Positions 27,356 through 46,721 of a stretch of 64,000 nucleotides of DNA are shown in pieces (the first letter of the stretch is position 1; each line of letters opens with the position of its first letter). Below the pieces are notes generated by a model that was not told the origin of the DNA, did no database searches, and saw only the letters and a list, made by a program, of their open reading frames with translations. The position numbers and the translations under genes were made by a program. The stretch comes from Serpens gallinarum (lineage in GTDB: Bacteria; Pseudomonadota; Gammaproteobacteria; Pseudomonadales; Pseudomonadaceae): positions 103,186 to 167,185 of the forward strand of contig NZ_JACSQG010000008.1 of NCBI RefSeq assembly GCF_014836765.1, read 5' to 3'.

Positions 27356-28101
27356 AGCAAGTCCTCCAGCCAGGTGTCGAGACCACGGAAGGCCTCATGA
27401 AACGTCCTATCCAGCTGCAACGGGGTCACCGACACATACCCTTGCATCACCGCATGGAAGTCTGTGCCCGGTCCGCCGTCTTCGGCGTCGCCCGCCACGG
27501 AAATCCAGTAGCCTTCCTTGCCGCGTGGATTCACCACCTTGACCGGCGGCTTGGCCTGCGCCCGATGCCCGAGCCGAGTCAGGCGAATACCCCGGATACG
27601 CTCCAGTGGCAGATTGGGAATATTCACACTCAGCACCGTGCGTGGCGGCAGGTCCAGGCGCTCATGGTTGGCAATCAGCGTTCGCGCGATGTGCGCTGCG
27701 CAAGGCAAATTGTCCGGCAGTCGCGACACCAGCGAGAAGGCAAACGGTGGCAAACCGGTGGAGCGCCCTTCAATAGCCGCAGCGACCGTACCGGAGTACA
27801 GCACATCGTCGCCGAGGTTGGCGCCCAGGTTAATCCCGGAAACCACCATGTCGGGCCGCACGTCGAGCAAGCCGTTGAGAGCCAGATGGACGCAATCAGC
27901 GGGCGTCCCGTCAACCCCGATGAAACCATTGGGCATCCAGTGCGGATGCAGCGGCCGGTCCAGGGTCAGCGAGCTGCTCGCACCACTCATATCTTGCATG
28001 GGTGCAACCACCACGCACTCGGCATAATCGGCCAGCGCATCGTGCAGCGCGGCAAGTCCGGGCGCATGCACCCCGTCATCATTGGCAATCAGAATACGCA
28101 T
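27352..28101 (-). CDS. surE: 5'/3'-nucleotidase SurE
   Basis: SurE is a metal-dependent phosphatase acting on nucleoside monophosphates, linked to stationary-phase survival. The 249-residue protein opens [19 protein letters not shown], with the paired aspartates that bind metal, and carries [20 protein letters not shown] (Asn and Ser ligands, shown as [18 protein letters not shown]). It overlaps truD by 13 bp upstream and pcm by 4 bp downstream. Confidence 0.97.
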   Translation of the reverse strand: MRILIANDDGVHAPGLAALHDALADYAECVVVAPMQDMSGASSSLTLDRPLHPHWMPNGFIGVDGTPADCVHLALNGLLDVRPDMVVSGINLGANLGDDVLYSGTVAAAIEGRSTGLPPFAFSLVSRLPDNLPCAAHIARTLIANHERLDLPPRTVLSVNIPNLPLERIRGIRLTRLGHRAQAKPPVKVVNPRGKEGYWISVAGDAEDGGPGTDFHAVMQGYVSVTPLQLDRTFHEAFRGLDTWLEDLL

Positions 28102-29147
28102 GAAGAATCCATCGGTCCCGCGGGCAACAGATCTAGCAGTTCACGCACCACAACGGTGGCGAAACATCCGGCCGGCAGGACGAAGTGCAGTTGCAGAATG
28201 TCAGACGCGGGATAATGCCATGTCAGGTCGCCAATGGGGAGGCGCAGGATTCGCCGCTCATGGTTCATGCCCGCCTTCTGCAGCCAGGCACACAGCTCTT
28301 CCTCGCTCGCTGCGACGGCCTGCTCCAGCGCCAGGCTCGACCCGCTGCTTTCCGGCTTGCCTTCGCCCCACAGCGGTCCGGTGGGATGCAGATCGAGAAT
28401 GGCCAGGCGCGGATCCTGACATTCAGCTTCTCCCGCCGGAAAGAAACTGCGGCTGTCGGTGAAGGCCAGCAGATCGCCGATCTGGGCACGATCCCAGGTG
28501 CCTTCGTCCACCCGGCGTGCCAGCACTCGGTTGAATACATAACTGCGTGCCGAGGAGAGCAACCGTGAGCGCAGGTTGCGCTGCACGGGCAATTCCTGAC
28601 GCGCAGCAAAATCCCGCGCCTGCAGGACGTTGCCGCCGTCAAACCCGAAGCGCTGCAGGCCAAAGTAGTTCGGCACACCTTCGGCCTTGATGCGCTGCAA
28701 GCGGGCATCCAGCTCAGCGTGATCGGCCCGCAGGTGCGTCAGGCGCAGCGTGAAGCCATTGGCCGCATGGGCGCCGCGCTGCAGCTTGCGACTGTGGCGA
28801 ACCTGTTTGAGCAGATGCAACGTTTCGTCTTCGGCGGCGCTCAGATCAGGGTCGGTCTTGCCGGGCAAATGCAAGCTAAACCATTGCCGAGTCAGCGCCT
28901 GACGATCCTTCAGGCCGGCGTAGCTGACCAGCTTGAGTGGCACGCCTGCGGCGCGGGCAATTCTCCGCGCGGCTTCTTCGGTGTTCAGGTTGCGCTTTTC
29001 AACCCACAACCAGAGATGCTCGCCAGCGCCGCTGAGCGGGATATCAAGCACCTCATCAACCTGGAAATCCTCGGCGGTTTCCTTGAGCACGGCCTGGCCG
29101 CAGGATTCCCCGTAGGCGCGTGGCCCGAGCAACTCCAGTTCGTTCAT
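28089..29147 (-). CDS. truD: tRNA pseudouridine(13) synthase TruD
   Basis: TruD makes pseudouridine 13 in tRNA-Glu. ATG at 29147, overlapping the ispF stop as ATGA, gives 352 residues beginning [20 protein letters not shown] longer frame to 29354 translates ispF in another frame and is rejected. The catalytic aspartate is in [18 protein letters not shown] (about residues 75-92), and NYFGLQRFG is the TruD signature. Confidence 0.96.
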   Translation of the reverse strand: MNELELLGPRAYGESCGQAVLKETAEDFQVDEVLDIPLSGAGEHLWLWVEKRNLNTEEAARRIARAAGVPLKLVSYAGLKDRQALTRQWFSLHLPGKTDPDLSAAEDETLHLLKQVRHSRKLQRGAHAANGFTLRLTHLRADHAELDARLQRIKAEGVPNYFGLQRFGFDGGNVLQARDFAARQELPVQRNLRSRLLSSARSYVFNRVLARRVDEGTWDRAQIGDLLAFTDSRSFFPAGEAECQDPRLAILDLHPTGPLWGEGKPESSGSSLALEQAVAASEEELCAWLQKAGMNHERRILRLPIGDLTWHYPASDILQLHFVLPAGCFATVVVRELLDLLPAGPMDSSCVF

Positions 29148-29617
29148 TGCGCCAGCAACAGGGCTACGGCATGTACGGCGATCCCCTCCTCGCGCCCGAC
29201 GAAGCCGAGCTTCTCGGTGGTGGTGGCCTTGACGTTGACCTGATCGAGCTCGACCTGCAGGTCTTCGGCGATCAGCGCACGCATGGCTTCGATATGCGGC
29301 GCCAGTTTCGGTGCCTGGGCAACGATGGTGGCGTCGACATTGCCGACCCGCCAACCTTTGGCCTGCACCTGCTTGAGCACATGACGCAGCAGCACGCGGC
29401 TGTCGGCGCCCTTGTAGGCTGGGTCGGTGTCCGGAAAATGCTTGCCGATATCGCCCAGCGCCGCGGCGCCCAACAGCGCATCGCTCAGCGCATGCAGCAC
29501 CACGTCGCCGTCGGAATGGGCGAGCAGCCCGTACTTATGGGGAATTCGCAGACCACCGAGGGTGATGAAATCACCTTCGCCAAAGCGATGTACGTCGTAG
29601 CCGTGACCGATACGCAT
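29144..29617 (-). CDS. ispF: 2-C-methyl-D-erythritol 2,4-cyclodiphosphate synthase IspF
   Basis: IspF performs the cyclisation step of the MEP isoprenoid pathway. The 157-residue protein begins [19 protein letters not shown] with the zinc ligands Asp8 and His10 of DVH, followed by [19 protein letters not shown] (about residues 34-52). It is the first gene of the chain ispF-truD-surE-pcm. ispD, its pathway partner, is about 3.3 kb away rather than adjacent. Confidence 0.97.
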   Translation of the reverse strand: MRIGHGYDVHRFGEGDFITLGGLRIPHKYGLLAHSDGDVVLHALSDALLGAAALGDIGKHFPDTDPAYKGADSRVLLRHVLKQVQAKGWRVGNVDATIVAQAPKLAPHIEAMRALIAEDLQVELDQVNVKATTTEKLGFVGREEGIAVHAVALLLAQ

Positions 29618-29727
29618 AATGGAAAACCCTGCAAAAGACAGGGCGTGATTCTAACCGAAAGCGGGCCTGGGCGCCGGTTGGGCGCGCGTTGCAAAGACGC
29701 GCGTGCCAGGCCCATAGGCATTCAAGC

Positions 29728-29799
29728 GTAGGAGCGCGCTCGATCGCGATTCCACACACACCACGGTATCGTCTGCCTCGCGGGCGAGTCCGCTCCTAC
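29728..29799. repeat. REP-like palindromic element (GTAGGAGC type)
   Basis: This 72-bp element begins GTAGGAGCGCGCTCGATCGCGA and ends CGCGGGCGAGTCCGCTCCTAC (each quoted as GTAGGAGCGCGCTCGATCG and GGGCGAGTCCGCTCCTAC). Outer ends are complementary, and each carries the GTAG tetranucleotide. It lies in the 194-bp gap between fghA and ispF. Confidence 0.75.
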
Positions 29800-29811
29800 G
29801 ACAGCCTTAAA

Positions 29812-30654
29812 CTAAACCAGCTTTTCCGCGTGGTAACGCAGGTGATCGTCAATAAAACTGGCGATGAAGTAATAGCTGTGGTCATAACCAGGCTGCAGAC
29901 GCAGGGTCAGTTCATGCCCGGCCGCTTCGGCAGCGGCGCGCAGCACCTCCGGCTTGAGTTGGACTTCCAGGAAATCATCACGGTCGCCCTGATCCACCAG
30001 CATCGCCAATTTCTCGTTGGCTCGCGTGAGCAGCGCGCAGGTATCCCAGTCTTGCCATACGGAACGATCGTCGCCCAGATAGTTAGAGAAGGCCTTTTCA
30101 CCCCAGGGGCAGTTGGACGGGTTGGCGATTGGTGCAAAGGCCGACACCGATTGGTAACGTCCTGGGTTCTTCAGCGCGCAGACCAATGCCCCATGGCCGC
30201 CCATGGAATGGCCGCTGATTCCGCGTTTGTCCGAGGCCGGGAAATTCGCCTCGATCAGCGTGGGCAGCTCGTGCACCACGTAGTCATACATACGGTAGTG
30301 CCGGGCCCAGGGTTGCTGGGTGGCATTCACGTAGAAACCGGCGCCTAGACCGAAATCCCAAGCGCCTTCGGGATCGTCCGGCACCTCGGCCCCGCGCGGG
30401 CTGGTGTCCGGCGCAACAATGATCAACCCCAGTTCGGCGGCCAGCTTGTGGGCGCCGGCCTTCTGCATGAAGTTCTCATCCGAACAGGTAAGACCGCTCA
30501 GCCAGTACAGTACCGGCAGCTTGGCGCCCTGCTCCGCCTGCGGCGGCAGGTAGACGGCAAATACCATGTCGCAGTTCAGGCTGCTGGAGCGGTGGCGGTA
30601 ACGTTTGTGCCAGCCACCGAAGCTCTTGTTGCAGGAAATGTTTTCAAGGGTCAT
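29812..30654 (-). CDS. fghA: S-formylglutathione hydrolase
   Basis: This serine hydrolase splits S-formylglutathione into formate and glutathione, the last step of formaldehyde removal. The 280-residue protein has the nucleophile elbow [14 protein letters not shown] (Ser near 148) and the esterase-D family start [19 protein letters not shown]. It lies downstream of adhC, which makes its substrate. A REP-like element fills the gap between them, so the two may still be co-transcribed. Confidence 0.96.
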   Translation of the reverse strand: MTLENISCNKSFGGWHKRYRHRSSSLNCDMVFAVYLPPQAEQGAKLPVLYWLSGLTCSDENFMQKAGAHKLAAELGLIIVAPDTSPRGAEVPDDPEGAWDFGLGAGFYVNATQQPWARHYRMYDYVVHELPTLIEANFPASDKRGISGHSMGGHGALVCALKNPGRYQSVSAFAPIANPSNCPWGEKAFSNYLGDDRSVWQDWDTCALLTRANEKLAMLVDQGDRDDFLEVQLKPEVLRAAAEAAGHELTLRLQPGYDHSYYFIASFIDDHLRYHAEKLV

Positions 30655-30667
30655 GGGTATGCCTCTC

Positions 30668-30745
30668 GTAGGGTGGAAAACCGCGAAGCGTTTTCCACCA
30701 CTCCCAGGTGGATAAGCCGTCTGGCGACGGCGTTATCCACCCTAC
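30668..30745. repeat. REP-like double hairpin (GTAGGGTGG type)
   Basis: Two successive hairpins, GTGGAAAACCGCGAAGCGTTTTCCAC (arms GTGGAAAAC and GTTTTCCAC) and GGTGGATAAGCCGTC with GACGGCGTTATCCACC, lie between GTAGGG at 30668 and CCCTAC at 30745. The element fills the fghA-adhC gap and could lower or punctuate fghA expression. Confidence 0.8.
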
Positions 30746-30748
30746 GGA

Positions 30749-31969
<1,221 letters not shown>

Positions 31970-31986
31970 ATGAAGGAAGCTTGCTC

Positions 31987-32934
31987 GTGAGCCGCTGGGA
32001 TGGCTTGGATGAATTCGTCGCGGTTGCAGAATGCGGGAGTTTCTTACGCGCAGCCGAGCGGTTGCGCCTGTCATCCTCACAGGTCAGCCGCCAGGTTGCG
32101 CGCCTGGAAGAACGCCTGCAGACCCGGCTGCTCTACCGCACGACGCGGCGGGTTTCGCTGACCGAAGCCGGGCAGACTTTTTTGAGCCGTTGCCAGCGGC
32201 TGATCGAGGAACGCGATGAGGCGATCAATGCCCTCGGCGAATTGCAAAGCGTGCCCAGCGGATTACTGCGCATGACGTGCGCGGTGACCTATGGCGAGCG
32301 CTTTATCGTGCCGTTGGTTAACCAGTTCATGGCGCAGCATCCCAAACTGCGGGTGGAAATCGAACTGACCAACCGCACTCTCGATCTGGTGCAGGAAGGC
32401 TTCGATCTGGCCATTCGCCTGGGCCGACTGAACGACTCCAGCCTGGTCGCCACGCGACTCGCTCCGCGTGCCATGTACCTGTGCGCCGCGCCGGCTTACC
32501 TGGAACGCTATGGCCGGCCGCACAGTCTGTCGGAGTTGACCCGGCACAATTGCCTGGTGGGTACCGGCGACACCTGGCTGTTCGAGCAGGACGGTCGCGA
32601 GCATCCCTTCAAGCCGCAGGGCAATTGGCGTTGCAACAGTGGCGAGGCGGTGCTGGACGCCGCCCTGCGCGGCTTCGGCCTGTGTCAGTTGCCGGACTAC
32701 TACGTGCGTGCACCTTTGCGGCGGGGCGAACTGGTCTCGTTACTGGAAGCCAACCAGCCACCCCACAGCGCGGTTTGGGCGGTGTACCCGCAGAGACGCC
32801 TGCTGTCAGCCAAAGTGCGCCTGTTGATTGACGTACTGAAAAGCGGGCTGAGGCAGGATGCCGAGCGCTCGCCTGAAGGCATTCTCACTGCTTCCAGCGC
32901 TGCGCCAGCCACTGCAGATCTTCCGGGCGGGTAA
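31987..32934 (+). CDS. gfnR: LysR-family regulator, probably of formaldehyde detoxification (GfnR-like)
   Basis: GTG at 31987 gives 315 residues beginning with SRWDGLDEFVAVAECGSF, the correct start of a LysR helix-turn-helix; 36 extra upstream codons are rejected. The HTH covers about residues 3-62 (SSSQVSRQVARLEERLQ), and the effector domain follows. It is divergent from adhC, matching the P. aeruginosa GfnR arrangement as I recall it. Its last 50 bases overlap the end of convergent ispD. Confidence 0.87.
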   Translation: MSRWDGLDEFVAVAECGSFLRAAERLRLSSSQVSRQVARLEERLQTRLLYRTTRRVSLTEAGQTFLSRCQRLIEERDEAINALGELQSVPSGLLRMTCAVTYGERFIVPLVNQFMAQHPKLRVEIELTNRTLDLVQEGFDLAIRLGRLNDSSLVATRLAPRAMYLCAAPAYLERYGRPHSLSELTRHNCLVGTGDTWLFEQDGREHPFKPQGNWRCNSGEAVLDAALRGFGLCQLPDYYVRAPLRRGELVSLLEANQPPHSAVWAVYPQRRLLSAKVRLLIDVLKSGLRQDAERSPEGILTASSAAPATADLPGG

Positions 32935-33589
32935 TCTTGAGGTTGTCGGCACGCCCCTCGATCAGGCGTGGCGCCTGCCCGGCCCACTCCATCGCCGAGG
33001 CCTCGTCGGTGACCGCCACGCCGGCGACCTGTGCATCGGCCAGTGCATGCTGCAAGGCACCGAGGCGAAACATCTGCGGGGTATAGGCTTGCCAGACCAC
33101 GGAACGGTCGATGGTCTCGCGAACTCGTCCATCCTCGCCGGCCCGCTTCAAGGTGTCGCGCGCCGGTACGGCGAGCAAACCGCCCACCGGATCGTTGGCC
33201 AGCGCGCCGAGCAGATTGTCCAGATCGGCGCGTGCCAGGTTGGGTCGCGCGGCATCATGGACCAGCACCCAGTCATCGGCTTGCGCGCCCAGCTCTTCCA
33301 GACGCAGCAAGGCATTGAACACCGAATCAACGCGTTCGGCACCGCCGTTGGCGCGCTGAATGCGTGGGTCCTGGGCACAAGGTAGCTGGGGCCAGTAGGG
33401 ATCGTCCGCCGCCAGGCTGAGCACCAGCCCCAACAAGTGCGGATGATCGAGAAAGCATTCCAGGGTGTGCTCGAGAATGCTCCGCCCGGCCAGCGTCAGA
33501 TACTGCTTGGGCCGATCGGCCCGCATGCGACTGCCGACACCGGCAGCCGGAATCACGGCCCAGAAGGCCGGCAACTTCAAATCAGTCAT
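32885..33589 (-). CDS. ispD: 2-C-methyl-D-erythritol 4-phosphate cytidylyltransferase IspD
   Basis: IspD couples CTP to methylerythritol phosphate in the MEP pathway. The 234-residue protein has the nucleotide-binding PAAGVGSRMRADRPKQYL (about residues 14-31) and VHDAARPNLARADLDNLL. Its ATG overlaps the ftsB stop (ATGA), the usual Pseudomonas pairing. Its 3' end overlaps the end of gfnR by 50 bp. Confidence 0.96.
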   Translation of the reverse strand: MTDLKLPAFWAVIPAAGVGSRMRADRPKQYLTLAGRSILEHTLECFLDHPHLLGLVLSLAADDPYWPQLPCAQDPRIQRANGGAERVDSVFNALLRLEELGAQADDWVLVHDAARPNLARADLDNLLGALANDPVGGLLAVPARDTLKRAGEDGRVRETIDRSVVWQAYTPQMFRLGALQHALADAQVAGVAVTDEASAMEWAGQAPRLIEGRADNLKITRPEDLQWLAQRWKQ

Positions 33590-33867
33590 TCTGTGAGCTG
33601 AAAAAGGGTTTCGCCCTCTTTCACCATGCCAAGTTCGTGTCGGGCCCGCTCTTCAACGGTTTCCAGGCCTCGTTTGAGTTCCAGCACTTCAGCTTCGAGA
33701 ATGCGATTGCGTTCCAGCAAGCGCTCATTCTCGTTTTGCTGGGTCGCGATCTGCTGGTTTAACTCATTGATTTCCGCAAAGCCGCCATCCCCCATCCACA
33801 GACGATATTGCAACGCGCCGAGCATCAGCACTAGCAGGGCAAACAACCAGAACGGTGGTTTCGACAT
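33586..33867 (-). CDS. ftsB: Cell division protein FtsB
   Basis: FtsB is a bitopic membrane protein of the FtsQLB divisome complex. The 93-residue product has a single N-terminal membrane helix (FWLFALLVLMLGALQYRLW, about residues 5-23), then a coiled coil (about 30-75) containing QQIATQQNENERLLERN, and a short periplasmic tail. It overlaps ispD by 4 bp. It should have its own promoter because a terminator follows eno. Confidence 0.95.
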   Translation of the reverse strand: MSKPPFWLFALLVLMLGALQYRLWMGDGGFAEINELNQQIATQQNENERLLERNRILEAEVLELKRGLETVEERARHELGMVKEGETLFQLTE

Positions 33868-33980
33868 AACGGGTCCAGGATCGCGGGGTACCGGAAGTAC
33901 AGCACCAGCGGCTGCAAGTGGAACGGGGCTAACTTAGCCTTTGCGCACGGCAAAAGACCAGTCCCCGTTGTGATCTGGAT

Positions 33981-34010
33981 AAAAAAGGGCAGCTTGCGCT
34001 GCCCTCTTTT
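33981..34010 (-). terminator. Rho-independent terminator of eno
   Basis: Arms GGGCAGC (33987-33993) and GCTGCCC (33998-34004) with loop TTGC are followed, on the minus strand, by six T (33981-33986). It lies 15 bp past the eno stop. Confidence 0.9.
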
Positions 34011-34025
34011 ATACCGGTTGCCAAA

Positions 34026-37998
<3,973 letters not shown>

Positions 37999-38009
37999 TC
38001 AAACCTCGA

Positions 38010-39308
38010 TCATCGCCAATCGGGCGCGTGCCAAATCAATTCGCCCGTCCCTGCGGCTTCGGGCCGCCACTGCGGCAAATTGCCTACGGCAAGCAACTCT
38101 TCCCCTTGGTAGAGCAGTGGCAAACGGTTGCGCACGAAGGCCGGAATATTGCTTTCGTTGAGCAAACGTTTGAGATCACGCCGCCCGCGTCCCGACAAGT
38201 GGATGCGTTCGCCACCGCGCCGATACGCTAGACGCAATGCGCCGCCCGGTAATTCACCTGACCAATGGACCGCACCATTGCCCGGCAAGACCACGGGCGT
38301 CGTCCCGGCAAACGGCGGCAGCGCGACCGGCTCAGTCAACCAGTCGCCGCTCAACCACCACAGCCGCCCTTCGGCCCGACGCAGCTCGCCATCGGCGAGA
38401 CGCCAGAGCGGCATCGCATCGTCAGCAGCTTCGCGCAGACTGCGCCAACCCGCCCAATGGTCGGTGTCAGGCAGTCGGGTCAGCGGCGCCAGCCAATGGC
38501 GCAAAGCGTTACGTTGGCGGGCATCGGACAGCTGCAGAAGCGGCGCCAGGCTCAGTGACGGTAGAGCCAGCCAGGCAAAGGGCGCCGGCGTGCTGGCCGG
38601 TGCCAGATCCTGCATCGCCAGCTCGCCCAGCAATTGCTGCGCTTCTGCCATGTGCATCGCGCTGCGCGCCAGACTCTGCGCAGCCTGCGGCCATTGCTGG
38701 GTAAGCACTGGCCAGACGTCATGGCGCAGAAAATTGCGGGCGTACGCCGTGTCACGGTTGGACGGGTCCTCGACCCAGGACAATTCATGTTCGCGAGCAT
38801 AATGTTCCAGTTCGGCACGCGACACGCTCAAGAGTGGCCTCACCAACTGGCCACGTCCCAAGGCACGACTGGTCGGCATGGCGGCCAGGCCACGTACCCC
38901 AGCTCCCCGCAGTAGGCGGAACAACAGGGTTTCGGCCTGATCGTCGCGGTGCTGGGCAGTGACCACCACCTCGCCTTCACCCAGGCCGGTTGCGAGCGCC
39001 CCATAGCGCGCCCGGCGCGCCGCCTGCTCAATGCTGGCGCCGGGCGGGACCTCCACCCTGACAACTTGCAACGGCACTCTCAGCTGCGCGCAGAACGCCT
39101 GGCAATGTTCCGGCCAGGCGTCGGCCACCGGTTGCAGACCGTGGTGGATATGGATGGCAGTCAGTGGCGGGAGCGCATGCTGCCGATTCAGGCGAGCCAG
39201 CAGATGCAACAGCACAGTGGAATCCAGGCCGCCAGAAAACGCCACGCGCCAGGCCGGCGCATTGCACCAAGGCGACAGTATGTCGAGCAGGCGGGATTCA
39301 AGCGACAT
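38010..39308 (-). CDS. tilS: tRNA(Ile)-lysidine synthase TilS
   Basis: TilS converts cytidine 34 of tRNA-Ile(CAU) to lysidine so that it reads AUA. The 432-residue protein has the PP-loop VAFSGGLDSTVLLHLLARL (about residues 22-40), TAQHRDDQAETLLFRLLRG and the TilS C-terminal domain from about 350. It stands alone between pyrG and accA. Confidence 0.96.
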   Translation of the reverse strand: MSLESRLLDILSPWCNAPAWRVAFSGGLDSTVLLHLLARLNRQHALPPLTAIHIHHGLQPVADAWPEHCQAFCAQLRVPLQVVRVEVPPGASIEQAARRARYGALATGLGEGEVVVTAQHRDDQAETLLFRLLRGAGVRGLAAMPTSRALGRGQLVRPLLSVSRAELEHYAREHELSWVEDPSNRDTAYARNFLRHDVWPVLTQQWPQAAQSLARSAMHMAEAQQLLGELAMQDLAPASTPAPFAWLALPSLSLAPLLQLSDARQRNALRHWLAPLTRLPDTDHWAGWRSLREAADDAMPLWRLADGELRRAEGRLWWLSGDWLTEPVALPPFAGTTPVVLPGNGAVHWSGELPGGALRLAYRRGGERIHLSGRGRRDLKRLLNESNIPAFVRNRLPLLYQGEELLAVGNLPQWRPEAAGTGELIWHAPDWR

Positions 39309-39415
39309 AGGCGCAGCCTCAAACGGCTGGTAAAAGCTGGGGCGCCTGAAGGGTCAACTCCAAGGCCCCGCGATGGATCGATAGAGCACGACCCACCTTG
39401 ATTCTAAAACGGGCT

Positions 39416-40366
39416 TCAGGCGATACCGTAGCTCATCAAACGCTCGTAACGGCGCGCCAGCAAAGCATCTGTATCCAATCCCTGCAGCATGTCCAGTTGC
39501 GCAATGAGGCTGGCGCGCAGGCTTTGCGCCATGGCGGCCGGGTTGCGGTGGGCGCCGCCCAGCGGCTCCTTGATCACCTCGTCCACGATACCCAGATCGC
39601 GTAAGCGCTCGGCGGTGATGCCCATGGCTTCAGCCGCCTCCGGGGCCTTTTCGGCGGTACGCCAGAGAATCGAGGCACAACCTTCCGGGGAAATAACCGC
39701 GTAGGTGGAATACTGCAGCATGTTGAGGTTGTCGCACACGCCGATGGCCAGTGCTCCGCCGGAACCGCCCTCACCCACTACGGTCGCGATGATCGGGGTT
39801 TTCAGGCGAGCCATGACGCGCAGGTTCCAGGCAATCGCTTCGCTCTGGCCGCGTTCTTCGGCATCGATGCCCGGATAGGCACCCGGGGTATCGATGAACG
39901 TCAGGATCGGCATCTTGAAGCGCTCGGCCATTTCCATCAGGCGGCAGGCTTTGCGGTAGCCTTCCGGACGCGGCATGCCGAAGTTGCGGCGCACCTTCTC
40001 GCGTACATCGCGGCCTTTCTGATGGCCAATAACCATTACCGGCTTGTCGTCCAGGCGAGCAACGCCACCGACCAGGGCCGGGTCATCGGAGAAATGGCGA
40101 TCGCCATGCAGTTCATCGAACTCGGTGAACAGGTGCTCGACGTAATCGAGGGTATAGGGGCGTTTCGGATGACGAGCCAGTTGCGCGATCTGCCAGCTGG
40201 TCAGGTTGCCGAAGATGCTTTCGGTAAGCGCATGGCTCTTATCCTGCAGGCGAGCAATTTCATCGCCGATATTCAGCGCGTTGTCATTGCCCACCAAGCG
40301 CAGTTCTTCGATCTTGGCCTGTAGGTCGGCGATCGGCTGTTCGAAATCCAGGAAATTCGGGTTCAT
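39416..40366 (-). CDS. accA: Acetyl-CoA carboxylase carboxyltransferase subunit alpha
   Basis: AccA with AccD transfers carboxyl from biotin to acetyl-CoA to make malonyl-CoA. The 316-residue protein opens [19 protein letters not shown] and includes the crotonase-like core [19 protein letters not shown] and [19 protein letters not shown]. Its position between tilS and dnaE is standard for Pseudomonas. Confidence 0.97.
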   Translation of the reverse strand: MNPNFLDFEQPIADLQAKIEELRLVGNDNALNIGDEIARLQDKSHALTESIFGNLTSWQIAQLARHPKRPYTLDYVEHLFTEFDELHGDRHFSDDPALVGGVARLDDKPVMVIGHQKGRDVREKVRRNFGMPRPEGYRKACRLMEMAERFKMPILTFIDTPGAYPGIDAEERGQSEAIAWNLRVMARLKTPIIATVVGEGGSGGALAIGVCDNLNMLQYSTYAVISPEGCASILWRTAEKAPEAAEAMGITAERLRDLGIVDEVIKEPLGGAHRNPAAMAQSLRASLIAQLDMLQGLDTDALLARRYERLMSYGIA

Positions 40367-40488
40367 AAATCATCCGTCTTGTTTCGACGGCCAAGCGGCC
40401 GGGCGGCTATTCGATATGGCGCCTTACCTTACGGGATCAGGCGCCCACGGTCGAGGCTGGCATGCGTACGCTTAGTAAGCGCCGCTTG

Positions 40489-44010
<3,522 letters not shown>

Positions 44011-44156
44011 GGACGACCTTACGATGACGACGACAAGCGGGGGATTGTAACGGAAAGCACAGACTGCAAGGCGCAGCCTGCCCGAAAAGCGGACCATGTG
44101 CACAGCGCGTCACGGTGCCGCCAAGACTCCGGATAAAGCTCGTGGCGACGCGGGCG

Positions 44157-44801
44157 TTAGGGCGCCAGTACGCTCTCTGCCATGACCGTGACGATCGCCT
44201 CCTCACGCAATTCCAGTAGATTGCGCACCGGCGCAAAGGAGCGTCGATGAATGATCGTCGGACCGAGGCGTTGCAAGGCTTCGAGGTGGCCTGGGGTGGG
44301 ATAGCCTTTGTGGCTCGCCAGGCCGTAGCCCGGATAAATCAGATCCAGCGCCTGCAGTTCCCGATCACGGCTGACCTTGGCAAGAATCGAGGCTGCAGCG
44401 ATTGCTGGCACACTGGCATCGCCTTGGACCACCGGTGCGCTGGGCACCGCCAGTTTCGGGCAGCGATTGCCGTCGATCAGCGCCAGTTTCGGCGTGACCG
44501 ACAGGCCTTCCACAGCTCGCTGCATGGCCAGCATGGTGGCGTGCAGGATATTGAGGCGATCAATCTCATCCACCTCGGCGCGTGCAATGCACCAGGCCAG
44601 CGCCTTCTCCTGAATCTCCTCAAACAGCTCATCGCGTCGAGCTTCGGTAAGCTTTTTGGAGTCATTGAGCCCTTCGATAGGGCGCGCGGGATCAAGGATT
44701 ACCGCCGCCGTCACCACTGGGCCACACAACGGCCCGCGGCCGACTTCATCGACCCCGGCAACCAGTTCTTCGACCAGGCTGAAATCCAGACCCAGTTGCA
44801 T
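44157..44801 (-). CDS. rnhB: Ribonuclease HII
   Basis: RnhB cleaves RNA in RNA-DNA hybrids, including single misinserted ribonucleotides. The 214-residue protein has the catalytic [19 protein letters not shown] (Asp and Glu, about residues 17-35) and the conserved [16 protein letters not shown]. The C-terminus extends about 20 residues past the usual length. It starts on the last base of the lpxB stop codon (TGATG). Confidence 0.95.
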   Translation of the reverse strand: MQLGLDFSLVEELVAGVDEVGRGPLCGPVVTAAVILDPARPIEGLNDSKKLTEARRDELFEEIQEKALAWCIARAEVDEIDRLNILHATMLAMQRAVEGLSVTPKLALIDGNRCPKLAVPSAPVVQGDASVPAIAAASILAKVSRDRELQALDLIYPGYGLASHKGYPTPGHLEALQRLGPTIIHRRSFAPVRNLLELREEAIVTVMAESVLAP

Positions 44802-45940
44802 CAGCGTGCCTCCCCGACCAACTCCAAGATCGCCTCGGCAGCCTGACGGGACGCATTGCGCCGCAAAGCGCGGTGAATCTGATCGAAGCCATCGGTTTGC
44901 GCATGGCCATCGACGATCAGCGGCGCCAGGGTCTGGGCCAGCGTATCGGGCGTAGCGGCCTCCTGGATCAACTCGGGGACCAACAAGCGCTGGGCGAGTA
45001 GATTCGGTAGGGAAATATACGGGCTTTTCACCAGACGCTGGAGAATCCGATAGGTTAGCGGCGCCACCTTGTAGGCCACCACCATGGGACGCTTGTAGAG
45101 CAGGGCTTCCAGCGTTGCCGTACCAGAAGCGATCAACACCACATCACAGGCCGCCAGGGCCAAGTGAGAGTTTCCATCGAGCAAGCTGAGCGGCAGATCA
45201 CGACTGGCCAGCATGCTCTCCAGCTGGGCACGCCGTTCGGCATTGGCGCAGGGCAGGACGAAATGCACATCCGGTCGCAGGCTGCGCAGGCGCTCGGCCG
45301 CATCCAGGAACAACGTCCCCAGCTTGGCCACCTCGCCTCCACGACTGCCCGGCATCAACGCAACCACTGCGCCCTGGGCGGGCAGGTGCAGCGTCTCGCG
45401 AGCGGCCAAACGGTCGGCGTCAAGGGGAATGTCGTCAGCCAGCGGATGTCCGACGAAGCGCACCGGCACATCATGTTCGGTATAAAACTGTGCTTCGAAG
45501 GGAAACAGCGTCAACATCAGATCGCAGGCCTTACGGATCTTCAGCACGCGTTTTTGTCGCCAGGCCCAGACCGAGGGACTGACGTAATGTACCGTCTTGA
45601 TGCCCGCCTGACGCAGTTTCAGCTCGACATCCAGGTTGAAGTCCGGCGCATCAATGCCTATGAACACGTCGGGCTTGGCGGCGACCAGCTCGGCAATCAA
45701 TTGCTTGCGGCGCTTGAGCAGTTCGGGCAGCCGGCCAAGCACTTCGACCAGCCCCATGACAGCCAGACGCTCCATGGGAAAGATAGAATCCAGCCCCTCA
45801 CGCGTCATCAGCGGGCCGCCCACCCCGATAAACTCCACCTCGGGATGGCGCGCCTTGAGTGCTCGCATCAGGCCTGAGCCAAGAATATCGCCAGAGGCTT
45901 CACCCGCCACCAGCGCGACGCGCAATTTGCTATCACGCAT
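44801..45940 (-). CDS. lpxB: Lipid-A-disaccharide synthase LpxB
   Basis: LpxB (family 19 glycosyltransferase) joins UDP-2,3-diacylglucosamine and lipid X into the lipid A disaccharide. The 379-residue protein has [19 protein letters not shown] (about residues 8-26), the GxGGPLM loop and the C-terminal [19 protein letters not shown]. It sits in the lpxD-fabZ-lpxA-lpxB-rnhB cluster, 4 bp after lpxA. Confidence 0.97.
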   Translation of the reverse strand: MRDSKLRVALVAGEASGDILGSGLMRALKARHPEVEFIGVGGPLMTREGLDSIFPMERLAVMGLVEVLGRLPELLKRRKQLIAELVAAKPDVFIGIDAPDFNLDVELKLRQAGIKTVHYVSPSVWAWRQKRVLKIRKACDLMLTLFPFEAQFYTEHDVPVRFVGHPLADDIPLDADRLAARETLHLPAQGAVVALMPGSRGGEVAKLGTLFLDAAERLRSLRPDVHFVLPCANAERRAQLESMLASRDLPLSLLDGNSHLALAACDVVLIASGTATLEALLYKRPMVVAYKVAPLTYRILQRLVKSPYISLPNLLAQRLLVPELIQEAATPDTLAQTLAPLIVDGHAQTDGFDQIHRALRRNASRQAAEAILELVGEAR

Positions 45941-45944
45941 GGGC

Positions 45945-46721
45945 TTAGCGGGTAATGCCGCGGGTGGAGTGACGAATCGAATCGCAAAACAGCGCCACTT
46001 CCGGGTGGCGAGCCGCCGGCTCGCTCAGCTCGGCCATTGCCTGCTCGACCGTCAAGCCCTGGCGGTACACCACCTTATAGGCGCGACGCAGGGCCTGGAT
46101 GGCCTCATCGGAAAAGCCACGGCGGCGCATGCCTTCGAAGTTCATGCTGCGCGCCTCGGCCGGATTCCCGAACACCGTGACAAAAGCCGGCACATCCTTG
46201 CCAATAGCGGTACCCATCCCGGAAAAGCTATGGGCGCCGATGTGGCAGAACTGATGCACCAGGGTATATCCAGACAAAATCGCCCAGTCGTCCATGATCA
46301 CGTGCCCGGCGAGCGCCGTGTTATTGACCAGAATGCAGTGGTTGCCAATAACGCAATCGTGACCGATATGCGCGTAGGCCATGATCAGGTTGTGATCACC
46401 AATGGTCGTCTCGGAGCGGTCCTGGACAGTGCCACGGTGAATCGTCACACCTTCACGAATCACGTTGTGATCGCCAATCACCAGGCGCGTCGGCTCCCCC
46501 TTGTATTTCAGGTCCGGGGTGTCTTCACCGACGGTTGAAAACTGGAAGATCCGGTTCTGCTTGCCGATCCGCGTTGGCCCCTTGAGCACAACGTGGGAGC
46601 CGATGACCGTTCCCTCGCCGATTTCTACATCCGGGCCAATAATCGACCAGGGCCCCACCACCACATCAGCGGCCAATCTGGCGCTCGGATCGATGATTGC
46701 GCGCGGGTCGATTTCACTCAT
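45945..46721 (-). CDS. lpxA: UDP-N-acetylglucosamine acyltransferase LpxA
   Basis: LpxA adds the first 3-hydroxyacyl chain of lipid A. ATG at 46721 overlaps the fabZ stop (ATGA) and gives 258 residues beginning [19 protein letters not shown]; a six-codon extension is rejected. Left-handed helix hexapeptides run from about residue 5 to 180, with the catalytic histidine in [18 protein letters not shown]. Confidence 0.97.
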   Translation of the reverse strand: MSEIDPRAIIDPSARLAADVVVGPWSIIGPDVEIGEGTVIGSHVVLKGPTRIGKQNRIFQFSTVGEDTPDLKYKGEPTRLVIGDHNVIREGVTIHRGTVQDRSETTIGDHNLIMAYAHIGHDCVIGNHCILVNNTALAGHVIMDDWAILSGYTLVHQFCHIGAHSFSGMGTAIGKDVPAFVTVFGNPAEARSMNFEGMRRRGFSDEAIQALRRAYKVVYRQGLTVEQAMAELSEPAARHPEVALFCDSIRHSTRGITR

